64,000 nucleotides of DNA from Pararhizobium polonicum. GTDB taxonomy: Bacteria; Pseudomonadota; Alphaproteobacteria; Rhizobiales; Rhizobiaceae. The stretch is from contig NZ_LGLV01000006.1 in NCBI RefSeq assembly GCF_001687365.1, positions 62,001 to 126,000 of the forward strand, in the 5' to 3' direction. The number at the start of each line of letters is the position of its first letter. Position 1 is the first letter of the stretch. Both the position numbers and the translations under genes were made by a program. The notes beneath the pieces are model-generated. The model did not search any database, had not been told where the DNA came from, and saw nothing but the letters and a program-made list of their open reading frames with translations. Shown in pieces: positions 1 to 8,448 of this stretch.

Positions 1-1290
1 CGTCACTTCGAACCCTTCCCACGGCGTATAGTCTGCACCGTGATGCAGGATTTCCTGCCGCAGCGTTTCCTTGCGCGTGTGGTCCCACAGGCAGATGTCA
101 GCGTCGAAACCAATGCCGATGGAACCCTTGCGCGGATAGAGCCCGTACATGCGGGCATGGTTGGTCGCAGATAGCGCGACAAATGCCTGCGGCGTGATCC
201 GCCCCTTGGAAACGCCCTCCGAAAACAGAATAGGCAATCGCGTTTCGACGCCCGGTATGCCGTTCGGTACCCAGCGAAACGACGACCGGGCCTTGGGATT
301 GAGCTTGCCGTGCGGGGATTCGTAGCGGAACGGGCAATGATCGGAGGAAAATGTCTGGAATACACCTTGCGAAAGACCTTCCCAGATGGCCTGGTGACTT
401 TCGGCGTCGCGCGGTGGCGGAGAGCAGACGTATTTTGCCCCCTCCATATCGAGGCCCTGGAGGTCATCGGCGGTCAGTGTGATGTATTGCGGGCAGGTCT
501 CTGCATAGACCTTGAGGCCGCGCTGCTGCGCCCAGCGCACCTGCTCCATGGCCTCTGCGCCTGATACATGAACGATCATGATTGGAACGTCGACAAGCTG
601 TGCGTGGCTGATCGCCCGATGCGCGGCTTCCCGTTCGACGATCTCCGGGCGGGAAACGGCGTGATAGAAGGGAGCGACCTTTCCTTCCTGCTCCAGCCGT
701 TCCGCCAGGAACCGGATCGTGTCGTAACCCTCGCAATGGACCATGACGAGGGCCTTTTCGCGCCGGGCGACATCGAAGACGTCCAGCAATTCGCGATCGT
801 TCAGCACCAGGTCGTCATAGGTCATGAAGACCTTGAACGAGGTATATCCATCCTTCACCAGAGCGGGCAATTCCTGACCGAGAACGGCCGGCGTCGGGTC
901 CGAGATGATGAGGTGGAAGCTCGTGTCGATGAAACACTGGTTTTCAGCCACCTTGCGGTAATCCTCGACGGATTGCCGCAAGGATTGCCCCCGCTTTTGC
1001 AGGGCAAAGGGCATGATGGTGGTATTGCCGCCGGCTGCCGCAGAGGCGGTGGCTGAAGAGAAATCGTCTGCCATGACGATACCCGGTCCTGAATCCTGGG
1101 CGATATGCACATGGCTGTCTATGCCGCCGGGCATGACCCAGAGGCCGGAGGCGTCGACCTCCTCTCTCGCGCCGGTAATCTCGTCTGAAATCGCCACGAT
1201 CCGGCCGCCGGCGATACCGATATCCGCCTTGTACATGTCGCTCGCGGTGACGATCGTCCCGCCGCGGATTGCAAGATCCAGTTCGCTCAT
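1..1290 (-). CDS. D-hydantoinase / dihydropyrimidinase family amidohydrolase (3' end off window)
   Basis: A cytosolic cyclic-amide hydrolase that opens hydantoin or dihydropyrimidine rings. About 430 residues are visible and the C-terminus lies beyond base 1; the family is usually 460-490 residues, so little is missing. Seen in translation: a HVH metal motif near residues 60-62, the lysine of SFKVFMTYDD near residue 153 (carboxylated metal bridge in the family), HCEG, HVSG, ETCPQY, and SSDHCPF carrying the last metal aspartate. The ATG at 1288-1290 opens MSELDLAIRGG, the normal family N-terminus. It is the last visible gene of a minus-strand operon, 28 bases after the DUF3830 gene. The exact ring substrate cannot be told; an allantoinase-like role is less likely. 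Confidence 0.9.
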   Translation of the reverse strand, partial: MSELDLAIRGGTIVTASDMYKADIGIAGGRIVAISDEITGAREEVDASGLWVMPGGIDSHVHIAQDSGPGIVMADDFSSATASAAAGGNTTIMPFALQKRGQSLRQSVEDYRKVAENQCFIDTSFHLIISDPTPAVLGQELPALVKDGYTSFKVFMTYDDLVLNDRELLDVFDVARREKALVMVHCEGYDTIRFLAERLEQEGKVAPFYHAVSRPEIVEREAAHRAISHAQLVDVPIMIVHVSGAEAMEQVRWAQQRGLKVYAETCPQYITLTADDLQGLDMEGAKYVCSPPPRDAESHQAIWEGLSQGVFQTFSSDHCPFRYESPHGKLNPKARSSFRWVPNGIPGVETRLPILFSEGVSKGRITPQAFVALSATNHARMYGLYPRKGSIGIGFDADICLWDHTRKETLRQEILHHGADYTPWEGFEVT

Positions 1291-1318
1291 GACAGCTCCT
1301 TCTCTGCGTGATTGCGTC

Positions 1319-1732
1319 TTATGCCTGCTCGAAGGCGATCGTCTGGGCGCCTTCCCACAGCACCTTCTGGCCAACCAGAGCCAGACGGTCGTGGCCTTCG
1401 GTGATTGTCAGGAAATGATTGCCGGCAAGTTGCCCGGCCATGCTGGCGAAATTGACCCGACCATAGGCCAGCAAGATTTCCGTCTCGCTGACGCCACCCG
1501 GATAAAGAATGATCTCGCCGGGTGACGGATAGCTCGTGGCGTTTTCAAAGGGCACGTCGAATTTCATGTCGCCCAGTGGCATCCAGACCCCTTGTCCGCT
1601 CCAGCGCACATGGATGACCCGTTCAAGAAACGGCAGGCGCGCCAGGAAGCTTCTGCATGTGGCGGGCGCCTTCTGCATTTCCAGCCGGGCGGGAAAGACT
1701 TCGCCGGCAATCGTGATCTTCAATGCGGTCAA
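1319..1732 (-). CDS. DUF3830 family protein
   Basis: A 137-residue protein of the DUF3830 family (cyclophilin-like small beta fold), often found beside hydantoinases, amidohydrolases and ureide genes. No ATG exists near the conserved start. A TTG at 1730-1732 overlaps the stop of the upstream aldolase gene (TTGA) and has GAAGGA about 8 bases upstream on the coding strand, so it is chosen; a second in-frame TTG at 1721-1723 gives LKITIAGEVF and is the alternative. The body contains FENATSYPSPGE and ILYPGG, matching the family's central region. Function is unknown; by context it serves the hydantoinase pathway. Confidence 0.75.
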   Translation of the reverse strand: MTALKITIAGEVFPARLEMQKAPATCRSFLARLPFLERVIHVRWSGQGVWMPLGDMKFDVPFENATSYPSPGEIILYPGGVSETEILLAYGRVNFASMAGQLAGNHFLTITEGHDRLALVGQKVLWEGAQTIAFEQA

Positions 1733-2481
1733 CGCTTTTTTCCTTCTTCGAGCAGTTTCCGGGTCGTTCTGGCACAATTCACAGCGGCTTCGGCCAAGAG
1801 GTTGATCTCGTTGGTGGCAACGACCAACGAGGCGCCCAGAGCCATGGCGTGCGACGCCAGAAGCGAAAGTGGCACGCCCATCACGCCGAAGACTTTCCCA
1901 TTGTCCCGCGCAGCGGCCGCAACGCGCGAAAAGGCGGCGACCACATCGGGGTGAGTGAGATTGCCGGCATGACCGAGCGACTGGGCAAGATCCTGTGAGC
2001 CGATGATCAGCCCGTCCAGCCCGTCTAAGGCGGCGATCTCCTCCACAACCGAAAGCGCCTGCATGCTCTCGATCATGGCAAAGATTCGAAAATCCCGGTC
2101 GCAGGCCGCAATCAGATCTGCTGCCGACACTGGCCAGAACGAGGCGGCAGCCACCGGGCTTGGCAGGGAGCGGTTGCCTCGGGGCGGAAAGCGGAGTTTG
2201 TCGACGATGTCGCGCGCTTCCGCAAGGCTGTCGACATGGGGGACGATAATGGCCTGAGCGCCGCAATCTGCTGCCCGCGTCAGATGGTCGGACGAGGCTT
2301 TCGGCACACGTACATAGACTGGGTAACCGGCCATGCGTCCGCTGACACAAAGCGTCGCCGCTTCGCCGAGCGACATGGCGCCGTGCTCCATGTCGGCGAC
2401 CAGAAAATCGAAGCCCGCGTGGCGCGCGACGGTCAGGATCTCGACGCTTCTAAACACACAGGCGGCCATGCCGAGTTGCAT
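1729..2481 (-). CDS. HpcH/HpaI family aldolase (citrate lyase beta-like)
   Basis: A class II (metal-dependent) aldolase of the HpcH/HpaI family, cleaving 2-keto-3-hydroxy acids or beta-hydroxyacyl-CoA-like substrates to pyruvate or glyoxylate plus an aldehyde or acid. The 250-residue length is typical. Seen: VADMEHG near residues 28-34, an arginine near 58 (VYVRVP), the metal glutamate in MIES (about 138) and the metal aspartate in GSQDLAQSLG (about 164). The start at MQLGMAACVF is preferred because residues further upstream are low-complexity and unlike the family. It lies between the ABC transporter genes and the DUF3830 gene, so it probably acts late in the pathway. Confidence 0.85.
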   Translation of the reverse strand: MQLGMAACVFRSVEILTVARHAGFDFLVADMEHGAMSLGEAATLCVSGRMAGYPVYVRVPKASSDHLTRAADCGAQAIIVPHVDSLAEARDIVDKLRFPPRGNRSLPSPVAAASFWPVSAADLIAACDRDFRIFAMIESMQALSVVEEIAALDGLDGLIIGSQDLAQSLGHAGNLTHPDVVAAFSRVAAAARDNGKVFGVMGVPLSLLASHAMALGASLVVATNEINLLAEAAVNCARTTRKLLEEGKKR

Positions 2482-2563
2482 ACTGATATCCGTTCTTCGT
2501 CGAAAGGGGCTGTAGCGGATGCCGGCAAAGGCGGGTGGATCCTCTGCCTGCCGGCATCGCATT

Positions 2564-3337
2564 TCAGTGAATGATCTGATCGAGGAAATAGCGTGCCCGT
2601 TCTGTCTGCGGTGCGGTGAAAAACTGGTGGGGCGGTGCCTGTTCGACGATGCGGCCCTTGTCCATGAACACGACGCGATCGGCGACCTCGCGGGCAAATC
2701 CCATCTCATGTGTCACGCAGATCATGGTCATGCCGTCGCCGACCAGGCTTTTCATGGTTTCCAGAACCTCCTTCACCATCTCCGGATCCAGCGCCGAGGT
2801 AGGCTCGTCGAACAGCATGACTTTCGGCTGCATGCACAGGGCGCGGGCAATCGCCACACGCTGCTGCTGGCCGCCCGAAAGCTGCGCGGGGAACTTCTGC
2901 GCCTGGTCGGCGATATGCACGCGTTCCAGAAGCGACAGGGCGCGGCCCTCGGCATCTTTGCGGGATAGCTGGTGCGCCGACATGGGCGCGAGAACGCAGT
3001 TCTCCAGAATGGTCATGTGCGGAAACAGGTTGAAGTTTTGAAAGACCATTCCCGTCTCGCGCCGCACCCTGTCGACCGACCGGGGGTCACGCTGCAATTC
3101 GATGCCGTTGACGAAGATCAGGCCTTCGTCGTGCTTTTCAATGTGATTGATGCAGCGGATCAGCGTCGACTTGCCGGAGCCGGACGGACCGCAGATGACG
3201 ATGCGCTCGCCTTTCTCGACCTTCAGGTCGACTTCCGCCAGGGCGGTGAAATCACCGTAGCGCTTGTAGACGGCTTCCATACGTACAGCATAACGCTCGG
3301 TCGCCTGCGAGCTGTCGGATAGGGTGTCGGAATTCAT
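2564..3337 (-). CDS. Amino-acid-type ABC transporter ATP-binding protein (GlnQ family)
   Basis: ATPase of a polar amino acid/opine-type importer, 257 residues. Seen: Walker [10 protein letters not shown] at about 50-58, the Q-loop in [10 protein letters not shown], signature [15 protein letters not shown] at about 153-167, Walker [13 protein letters not shown] at about 173-184, and the switch histidine in CVTHEMG near 210. This HisP/GlnQ-type signature distinguishes it from sugar importers. It starts 21 bases after the permease gene and completes a SBP-permease-ATPase set (5013 down to 2564). The permease probably works as a homodimer because only one permease gene is present. The ligand may be the hydantoin, an N-carbamoyl amino acid or a dicarboxylate; this is inference. 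Confidence 0.93.
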   Translation of the reverse strand: MNSDTLSDSSQATERYAVRMEAVYKRYGDFTALAEVDLKVEKGERIVICGPSGSGKSTLIRCINHIEKHDEGLIFVNGIELQRDPRSVDRVRRETGMVFQNFNLFPHMTILENCVLAPMSAHQLSRKDAEGRALSLLERVHIADQAQKFPAQLSGGQQQRVAIARALCMQPKVMLFDEPTSALDPEMVKEVLETMKSLVGDGMTMICVTHEMGFAREVADRVVFMDKGRIVEQAPPHQFFTAPQTERARYFLDQIIH

Positions 3338-3358
3338 GTTGACCTGCCTTTCTGGAAA

Positions 3359-4087
3359 TTAGTGCCGTTTGGCAGGAATGGGTTTGGCATTGCGGTCCAG
3401 GGCGCGGCCGAAGTGATGCTCAAGGCGCTGCTGCACAAGATCCCAGATGGAAACCAGCAGAAGGTAATAGACTGCTGCCGCCGCATAGACTTCAAGGATC
3501 TGGAAATGCTCCTGCATCAGCATGTCGCTGCGCCGCATGATTTCTTCGACCGATATGACTGAGGCGAGCGATGTGGCCTTGAGAAGCGAATTCACGGAAT
3601 TGCCGAATGGCGGGATCATCAACCGGAACGCCTGAGGCAGCATGACACGCCAGAAAATCGTGCGCTTGGGAACGCTGAGGGCCAGCGCGGCCTCGCGCTG
3701 GCCGTGCTGTACCGACATGAAGCCGCTGCGGATGATTTCTGCCAGATACGACGCTTCATGCAGGATGAGGCCAACCAGGGCCGAACCGACGACGCCGAGC
3801 TTGATGCCGAGTTGCGGAAGGCCGGTATAGATGACCACCAGCTGGATCAGAAGCGGCGTTCCGCGGAAGAACCAGATATAGACCCGTGCAAAACCGTAGA
3901 GGGCACGGTTCTCGGACATTCTCATCAACGCGATGATCATGCCGAGGACAAGGCCGCCTGCGACGCCCGCCAGGGTCAACCCGATGGTGACCAGGACGCC
4001 GCCCATCAGGAAGTAATTGAGAAGGTAATCGACGAATGCAGCCGGGTCGAAATAGCGCACGTTCATCTCCTGTTTGGTGTCCGGCAC
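3359..4087 (-). CDS. Amino-acid-type ABC transporter permease (HisM/GlnP family)
   Basis: Inner-membrane permease of 242 residues with the usual hydrophobic spans of the polar amino acid family. The cytoplasmic EAA loop is seen as QREAALALSVPKRTIFWRV followed by LPQAFRLMIPPFGN. The N-terminal span LLNYFLMGGVLVTIGLTLAG is typical. The GTG at 4087 is chosen as start; an internal ATG at 4066 is possible but its AGGAG sits directly against the start codon. It lies between the periplasmic binding-protein gene and the ATPase gene in the same operon, with an 86-base gap upstream. Confidence 0.9.
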   Translation of the reverse strand: MPDTKQEMNVRYFDPAAFVDYLLNYFLMGGVLVTIGLTLAGVAGGLVLGMIIALMRMSENRALYGFARVYIWFFRGTPLLIQLVVIYTGLPQLGIKLGVVGSALVGLILHEASYLAEIIRSGFMSVQHGQREAALALSVPKRTIFWRVMLPQAFRLMIPPFGNSVNSLLKATSLASVISVEEIMRRSDMLMQEHFQILEVYAAAAVYYLLLVSIWDLVQQRLEHHFGRALDRNAKPIPAKRH

Positions 4088-4173
4088 ATGTGTTCGGCGC
4101 GGTCGATGAGAGCGTTGAGCCCGCGCGCTTCATGATTGCATGGAAATCGTGAGCGCACGGGCAGCGTTTGCGA

Positions 4174-5013
4174 TCAGGCCGGGCCCGGGCCGGCGATTTC
4201 GACCGGTTCGTTGTCGTTGAGCGGCGTCAGACCGAACTTCTCGAAGAGAGCCTTGTAGCTGCCGTCGGCGCGCATCTCGGTCGTTGCCTTGACGATCGCT
4301 TCCGCAACGGCCTTGTTGCGGAAGGCCATGGCCGTGCGTGCGGCTCCGAGACCGGACAGCGCTTCTTTCACCCTGCCCTTGCTGACGAGGTCACGGGCGA
4401 CGCTGTCTACCAAGAGGGCATTGTCCGTCTGTCCCGCCAGAAGCGTGCTGACCACGTTGGTGGCCGTGGGAAAGGTGCGCATCTCGACGGCCTTTCCACC
4501 CTTTGCGACATTGTCGTCGCTGAACTTCTTCAGCCAGTTCATCTGGTAGGTGCTGACTTCGACGGCCGAGGTCTTGCCGAGAAGTTCCTCAGGTGTGGCA
4601 TAGGTCGTCTCGCTGTCCGGGGCGACGACCACGGATACCGACTGGCGCCCGTTCGGGACCAGGTACATGATCTTGGAACGCTCTTCAGTCCAGAACATAC
4701 CCGTATTCATGCCATCGATGCGGCCGGCATTCACGGCTGGGATCATCGCCGGAAAATCCATGCGGATGAGTTCGACCGGCATGCAGAGGCGCTTCGAGAG
4801 TTCGGCAGCCATTTCGACGTTGAGACCCTGCAGCTTGCCGTCCTTGTCGATGAACTGTTGCGGCGGGTTGGTTGGGTTGATCGAAAGCTGCACTTTGCCC
4901 TTTTCGACGAGGTTGTCGTCGCTGATGACCGGTGCGGTGCACGCCGCGAAGGCGGCGACGGGGGATAGCATCAGGGCAGCGACGGTGCCCGCCCGCAATA
5001 AGGATTTCATCAT
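4174..5013 (-). CDS. Amino-acid-type ABC transporter periplasmic substrate-binding protein
   Basis: Family 3 solute-binding protein of 279 residues. It begins with a Sec signal (MMKSLLRAGTVAALMLSPVA...FAA; cleavage likely after FAA). The mature part has PPQQFIDKDGKLQGLNVEMA, the common opening of this fold, and a later DGMNTGMFWTEERSK segment. Start: ATG at 5011-5013 has GGAGAG about 6 bases upstream; a longer reading from 5049 would add unrelated residues before the signal. Gene order SBP-permease-ATPase is normal. Neighbouring hydantoinase, aldolase and CoA enzymes suggest a small organic acid or cyclic amide ligand, but no binding residue identifies it. Confidence 0.9.
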   Translation of the reverse strand: MMKSLLRAGTVAALMLSPVAAFAACTAPVISDDNLVEKGKVQLSINPTNPPQQFIDKDGKLQGLNVEMAAELSKRLCMPVELIRMDFPAMIPAVNAGRIDGMNTGMFWTEERSKIMYLVPNGRQSVSVVVAPDSETTYATPEELLGKTSAVEVSTYQMNWLKKFSDDNVAKGGKAVEMRTFPTATNVVSTLLAGQTDNALLVDSVARDLVSKGRVKEALSGLGAARTAMAFRNKAVAEAIVKATTEMRADGSYKALFEKFGLTPLNDNEPVEIAGPGPA

Positions 5014-5128
5014 GTTGTTCTCTCCGGAGTTGTGAAACCTTGAATTCACGTTCTTCTTTTTGTTGTTCTTGGGCCGCCACTACCCGCAATGCATGGTGGC
5101 GGCCTGAAATGCATCGCACCCGTTCGGC

Positions 5129-5422
5129 TCAGTCGATCCGATGCAGCTGTATCCGGGTGAAATTCTTGATGTGCGGCTCGAAGGGGCCAAACCCCTTTAC
5201 CTTGAGAAATTCGGGCGTCTCGAAGGCCCACTGTCCCGCCACCTCGTACATGGCGGCATAGCGCGGGCCGCCGCCAAGCGAAACGAACCGCTTGGCCGAA
5301 AGCCAGCCGGGGCAGGAGAGCAGGTCGGGAAAGTGCTTCTCGACATACCACCTGTTGAACGCTTCCTCGTGTTCCGGTTCGATATCGACCCGCACGATAT
5401 GCGTGAAAGCTTCGTCCTGCAT
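5129..5422 (-). CDS. Small dimeric alpha/beta-barrel protein (EthD/ABM-like)
   Basis: A 97-residue soluble protein with the look of the dimeric ferredoxin-like alpha+beta barrel fold: a first strand THIVRVDIEPEHEEAFNRWY, a helix ending in HFPDLLSCPGW, then a strand RYAAMYEVAG. Such proteins are often decyclizing monooxygenases or accessory proteins with no known activity. AGGAG lies 6 bases before the ATG. It lies 10 bases after the DHDPS-like gene and 115 bases before the binding-protein gene, so it belongs to the operon. Function cannot be assigned from sequence. Confidence 0.7.
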   Translation of the reverse strand: MQDEAFTHIVRVDIEPEHEEAFNRWYVEKHFPDLLSCPGWLSAKRFVSLGGGPRYAAMYEVAGQWAFETPEFLKVKGFGPFEPHIKNFTRIQLHRID

Positions 5423-5432
5423 CGGCTACTCC

Positions 5433-6386
5433 TCAGGACAGGCGGATGTTGCCAGCCTTGCGGGCGGCTTCAACGACGGTTGCGATATTCTCGGCGATGC
5501 CGTCCTGCGTCGGCATCATGGGCGGGCGCGGCGATGCGTTGCGGATGACGCCGAGTGCCTTCAGGCCGGCCTTCATGCGGGTGTGCATGTCGATGAGCGG
5601 CGAGGGGCCGTAGATCGCCCGTACGATCGGGTAGAGCCGGTCGTTGACGGCACGCATGCCCGCAAGATCGCCCGCCGCCGCTGCCAGCCACAGTTCGGCG
5701 AAGAGATGCGGTGCAAGGCTGCCGAGCCCGGACAGGATCCCGTCTGCGCCGACGGCCATCTGCGGCAGGAACCAGTTGTAGTTGGAGGCGAGGATCGAGA
5801 CATGCGGGCTGGCCTTCTTTACGGCGCGCCAGTTCTCGTCATAGGCAAGCATGGTATCGCTGCCTTCCTTGATCGCGATGACGCCGTCTATTGCCGCGAG
5901 TTCGCACAGTGTCTCGGTGGAATAACCATAGCCGGAGGTGATAGGGTACTGGAAAAGCGAGACCGGGATATTGATGGCTTGCGACACGGCCTGCACATAG
6001 GCGACCGGCGCCCGCGACGTCGCCGAGGCTCCACCTCCGAGCGGACCTGGCGGAAACAGAACGGCGCAATCGGCTCCGGCTGCTTCGGCCATCTTCGCTT
6101 CCGCGATGGCGTCGACTGTCGAGGTGGCAATGATGCCGGCAAGTAGCGGCTTGTTGGGAATATGGGCGCGAGTACGCTCGACCACCTGCCTGCGTTCCTC
6201 GACGGTCAACAGGCCACCTTCGCCGGCATGGCCGTTGACGAGGGCCGCGGTCACGCCGTCCGGTGTTACGCAATGGTCGAGGACACGGGCATAATCGTCC
6301 CAGTCGATGGAAAAGTCGTCGCGATAGGGCAGAAGCGTCGCGACCGTCAGGCCCGTCAGGTTGGGTGTCTTCATCGTCTTCCTCAT
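5433..6386 (-). CDS. Dihydrodipicolinate synthase (DapA)-family lyase/aldolase
   Basis: Class I (Schiff-base) lyase of the DHDPS/N-acetylneuraminate lyase family, 317 residues. Seen: NGHAGEGGLLTVEER (about 51-65), the catalytic tyrosine in SLFQYP (about 147) and the Schiff-base lysine in IAIKEG (about 173). The start overlaps the MaoC stop in an ATGA junction; an internal ATG 12 bases downstream (MKTPNL) is also possible. Family members act on 2-keto-3-deoxy acids, 4-hydroxy-2-oxoglutarate and similar compounds, and this one has no feature marking it as the lysine-pathway DapA. Together with the HpcH aldolase it gives the operon two different C-C lyases. Confidence 0.88.
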   Translation of the reverse strand: MRKTMKTPNLTGLTVATLLPYRDDFSIDWDDYARVLDHCVTPDGVTAALVNGHAGEGGLLTVEERRQVVERTRAHIPNKPLLAGIIATSTVDAIAEAKMAEAAGADCAVLFPPGPLGGGASATSRAPVAYVQAVSQAINIPVSLFQYPITSGYGYSTETLCELAAIDGVIAIKEGSDTMLAYDENWRAVKKASPHVSILASNYNWFLPQMAVGADGILSGLGSLAPHLFAELWLAAAAGDLAGMRAVNDRLYPIVRAIYGPSPLIDMHTRMKAGLKALGVIRNASPRPPMMPTQDGIAENIATVVEAARKAGNIRLS

Positions 6387-6817
6387 GCGGCCGGTTTCCT
6401 GCGGGGGAATTTCAGTGTAGCCTCAGCCTTCAGCACCTCCAGCCCGTCGGTGTTGCGGGCACTTGCCTGCCAGATGATGGTGCGGTTTTCCTCGTGCTTC
6501 TCGGCGATCCACACCTCGAAGGTGATGGTGTCGCCATAAACGACGGGACCGGTAAACCAGAAGCGGTCCTCGATGGAAATACCGACCACGCCGACGAGCT
6601 CGCTCGTCAGAATGCTGGTGCAGAGGCCAGCCACCATGATGCCGGGGGCCAGCCGCTTGCCGAAACGTGTCGCTCCGGCATAGACCTCATCCACATGGAC
6701 CGGGCCGAAGTCACCGGTCGCGGCGATGTAAAGCGCGCCGTCGGCCTCAGTGATCGTCTTGGAGATCGTGACCTTTTCCCCGACTTCCAGGTCGTCGAAG
6801 GATTTCGTTTGATACAT
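6383..6817 (-). CDS. MaoC-like hydratase, catalytic partner
   Basis: Single hot-dog-domain (R)-enoyl-CoA hydratase of 144 residues. The hydratase-2 catalytic pair is present as D36 and H41 in TGDFGPVHVDEVYA (D-x4-H). A FGKRLAPGIMVAGL segment, the usual central helix, follows. Residues before MYQTKSF in the longer open frame are not family-like, so the ATG at 6815-6817 is chosen. It lies 4 bases after a second MaoC gene that lacks both catalytic residues, and the two probably form a heteromer. It would hydrate the enoyl-CoA made by the neighbouring acyl-CoA dehydrogenase. Confidence 0.87.
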   Translation of the reverse strand: MYQTKSFDDLEVGEKVTISKTITEADGALYIAATGDFGPVHVDEVYAGATRFGKRLAPGIMVAGLCTSILTSELVGVVGISIEDRFWFTGPVVYGDTITFEVWIAEKHEENRTIIWQASARNTDGLEVLKAEATLKFPRRKPAA

Positions 6818-6821
6818 CGGA

Positions 6822-7235
6822 TCACCCCTTCTTAGCGAAGGGTACGAGGCGGGCCCTGCCGGAAACGACCTCTTCGCCGGTGCCACTGTTGATGCAGGTG
6901 ATGCTGCAGACAGCGTCATCGCCTTCGACGGAGATGATCTCGGCGGTGGCCTGGATCGACTGACCGACGATGACCGGTGCCTTGAACGACAGCTCGATCG
7001 CACCGAGACGACGGTCGGCACCGCCGAGCCTGGCAAGGCAGGTGGTGGCAAGCGCCGACACCGCCATCTCGAAGGCGACCATGCCGGCCGCCCCGGCCTT
7101 TTCGGCGGCGCGCGCGTCGACATAGAGCGGGCCGAGATTGCCGCTGATACCGGTGAACATGGCCTGTTCAGCAACCGTCATCGTCTTGCGGAAGGAGAAG
7201 GTCGAACCGACCGTCAGGGGGGATTGCGCGCTCAT
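6822..7235 (-). CDS. MaoC-like protein, apparently non-catalytic partner
   Basis: A 137-residue hot-dog-fold protein of the MaoC/FAS1-like group. At the place of the hydratase D-x4-H it reads N33-LGPL-Y38 (GNLGPLYVD), so both catalytic residues are replaced, while the flanking GP and VD are kept. Paired active/inactive MaoC subunits are known, for example ChsH1/ChsH2 in actinobacterial steroid degradation and the mycobacterial Had proteins. The gene lies between the acyl-CoA dehydrogenase (12-base gap) and the catalytic MaoC (4-base gap). A structural or substrate-binding subunit is the best guess. Confidence 0.82.
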   Translation of the reverse strand: MSAQSPLTVGSTFSFRKTMTVAEQAMFTGISGNLGPLYVDARAAEKAGAAGMVAFEMAVSALATTCLARLGGADRRLGAIELSFKAPVIVGQSIQATAEIISVEGDDAVCSITCINSGTGEEVVSGRARLVPFAKKG

Positions 7236-7247
7236 GACATGTCTTCC

Positions 7248-8411
7248 TTAGAGAGTGAGGCCGTTCTTGATGGTGCTGCGGGCAATCAGCATGCGATGGA
7301 TTTCGGACGTGCCGTCATAGATGCGCGTCACGCGGGCATCGCGGTACATGCGCTCCAGCGGCATTTCCTTGGTGAAGCCCATGCCGCCGAACACCTGGAT
7401 GGCGCGATCGACGACGCGCCCCTGCATTTCGGATGCAGCGACCTTGATCATCGACACCTTGTCGCGCGGTTCCATGCCCTGGTCGATTTCCCAGGCGGCG
7501 TTCAGCACCATCATCTTGACGCCGAAGATCTCGATGGCGCTGTCGGCGATCAGCTTCTGGACCATCTGGAACTCGCCGATCGGTTGGCCGAACTGTTTGC
7601 GCTCGCCCGCATATTTGCGCATCAGTTCCAGCGCACGGGTCGCCATGCCGACGGCGCGGGCGCCGATATGCGCCAGACGGATCTCAAGCACGCTCTTCAT
7701 GATCAGCTTAAAACCGTTGCCGACCTCACCGAGCACGGCCGAGGCCGGAATGCGGCAATTGTCGAACACCAGTTCGGCATGGCCATACCCGCGATGGCCC
7801 ATCATCGGCTGATTGCGTGCGACCTTGAAACCGGGCGTATCCTTGTCGACGAGAAAAAGAGTGATGCCGCCGCGGGCGCGCTTCTCCTTGTCGGTGAGTG
7901 CCATGACGATTACGTAATCGGCGATGTCGCCGTCGCTGATGAAGTGTTTCGTGCCACTCAGAACCCATTCATCGCCATCGAGATCGGCGGTAGTGCTGAT
8001 TGAGGCGGCATCGGAACCTGCACCCGGTTCGGTGATCGCCATCGCGCAGATCTTTTCGCCACGTACGGTCGGCAGCAGGTATTTTCCCCTCTGCTCGTCC
8101 TTGCAGGCGAGAAGCATGGGGTAGACCTGGCCGAACACGCGGCGGATCAGCGCATCGGACGTCTTGCCGAACTCTTCCTCGACCAAACAATGATCCACAC
8201 AGGAGAGACCGCCGCCGCCGACATCTTCCGGCATGTTCATGGCGAACAGACCCAGCTCCTGCGCCTTGGTCTTGACCCGCTTCAGTTCCTCGGGAGGAAT
8301 GCGGGCATCGTGCTCGGTGGCTTCTTCGAGAGGCTGCACTTCCGCCTCGACAAACCTGCGGACAGTCTCGACCAGCAGCCGACTGTCATCTGTCAGTGAA
8401 AAGTCTATCAT
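7248..8411 (-). CDS. Acyl-CoA dehydrogenase
   Basis: FAD-dependent acyl-CoA dehydrogenase of 387 residues that would introduce an alpha-beta double bond into a CoA ester. Seen: ITEPGAGSDAASI (flavin/substrate loop), GTKHFISDG, RKQFGQPIGEFQ, QVFGGMGFTKEMPLERMYRD, and the catalytic base glutamate in YDGTSEIHR near the C-terminus. Start: ATG at 8409-8411 (MIDFSLTDD) with GGAAGAC upstream; the 34 residues possible before it are not family-like. It lies 37 bases after the second CoA-transferase gene and just before the MaoC pair, which fits activation, dehydrogenation and hydration. Confidence 0.93.
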   Translation of the reverse strand: MIDFSLTDDSRLLVETVRRFVEAEVQPLEEATEHDARIPPEELKRVKTKAQELGLFAMNMPEDVGGGGLSCVDHCLVEEEFGKTSDALIRRVFGQVYPMLLACKDEQRGKYLLPTVRGEKICAMAITEPGAGSDAASISTTADLDGDEWVLSGTKHFISDGDIADYVIVMALTDKEKRARGGITLFLVDKDTPGFKVARNQPMMGHRGYGHAELVFDNCRIPASAVLGEVGNGFKLIMKSVLEIRLAHIGARAVGMATRALELMRKYAGERKQFGQPIGEFQMVQKLIADSAIEIFGVKMMVLNAAWEIDQGMEPRDKVSMIKVAASEMQGRVVDRAIQVFGGMGFTKEMPLERMYRDARVTRIYDGTSEIHRMLIARSTIKNGLTL

Positions 8412-8448
8412 CTTGTCTTCCAATTGGCCCGAAGGCATGGTGCTGGCG

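Noticed and set aside
1319-2350. Long minus-strand open frame spanning the DUF3830 gene and running far upstream
   Set aside because: Only its last 130-odd residues look like a protein family; the rest overlaps the HpcH aldolase gene in another frame and is arginine/glycine-rich shadow sequence.
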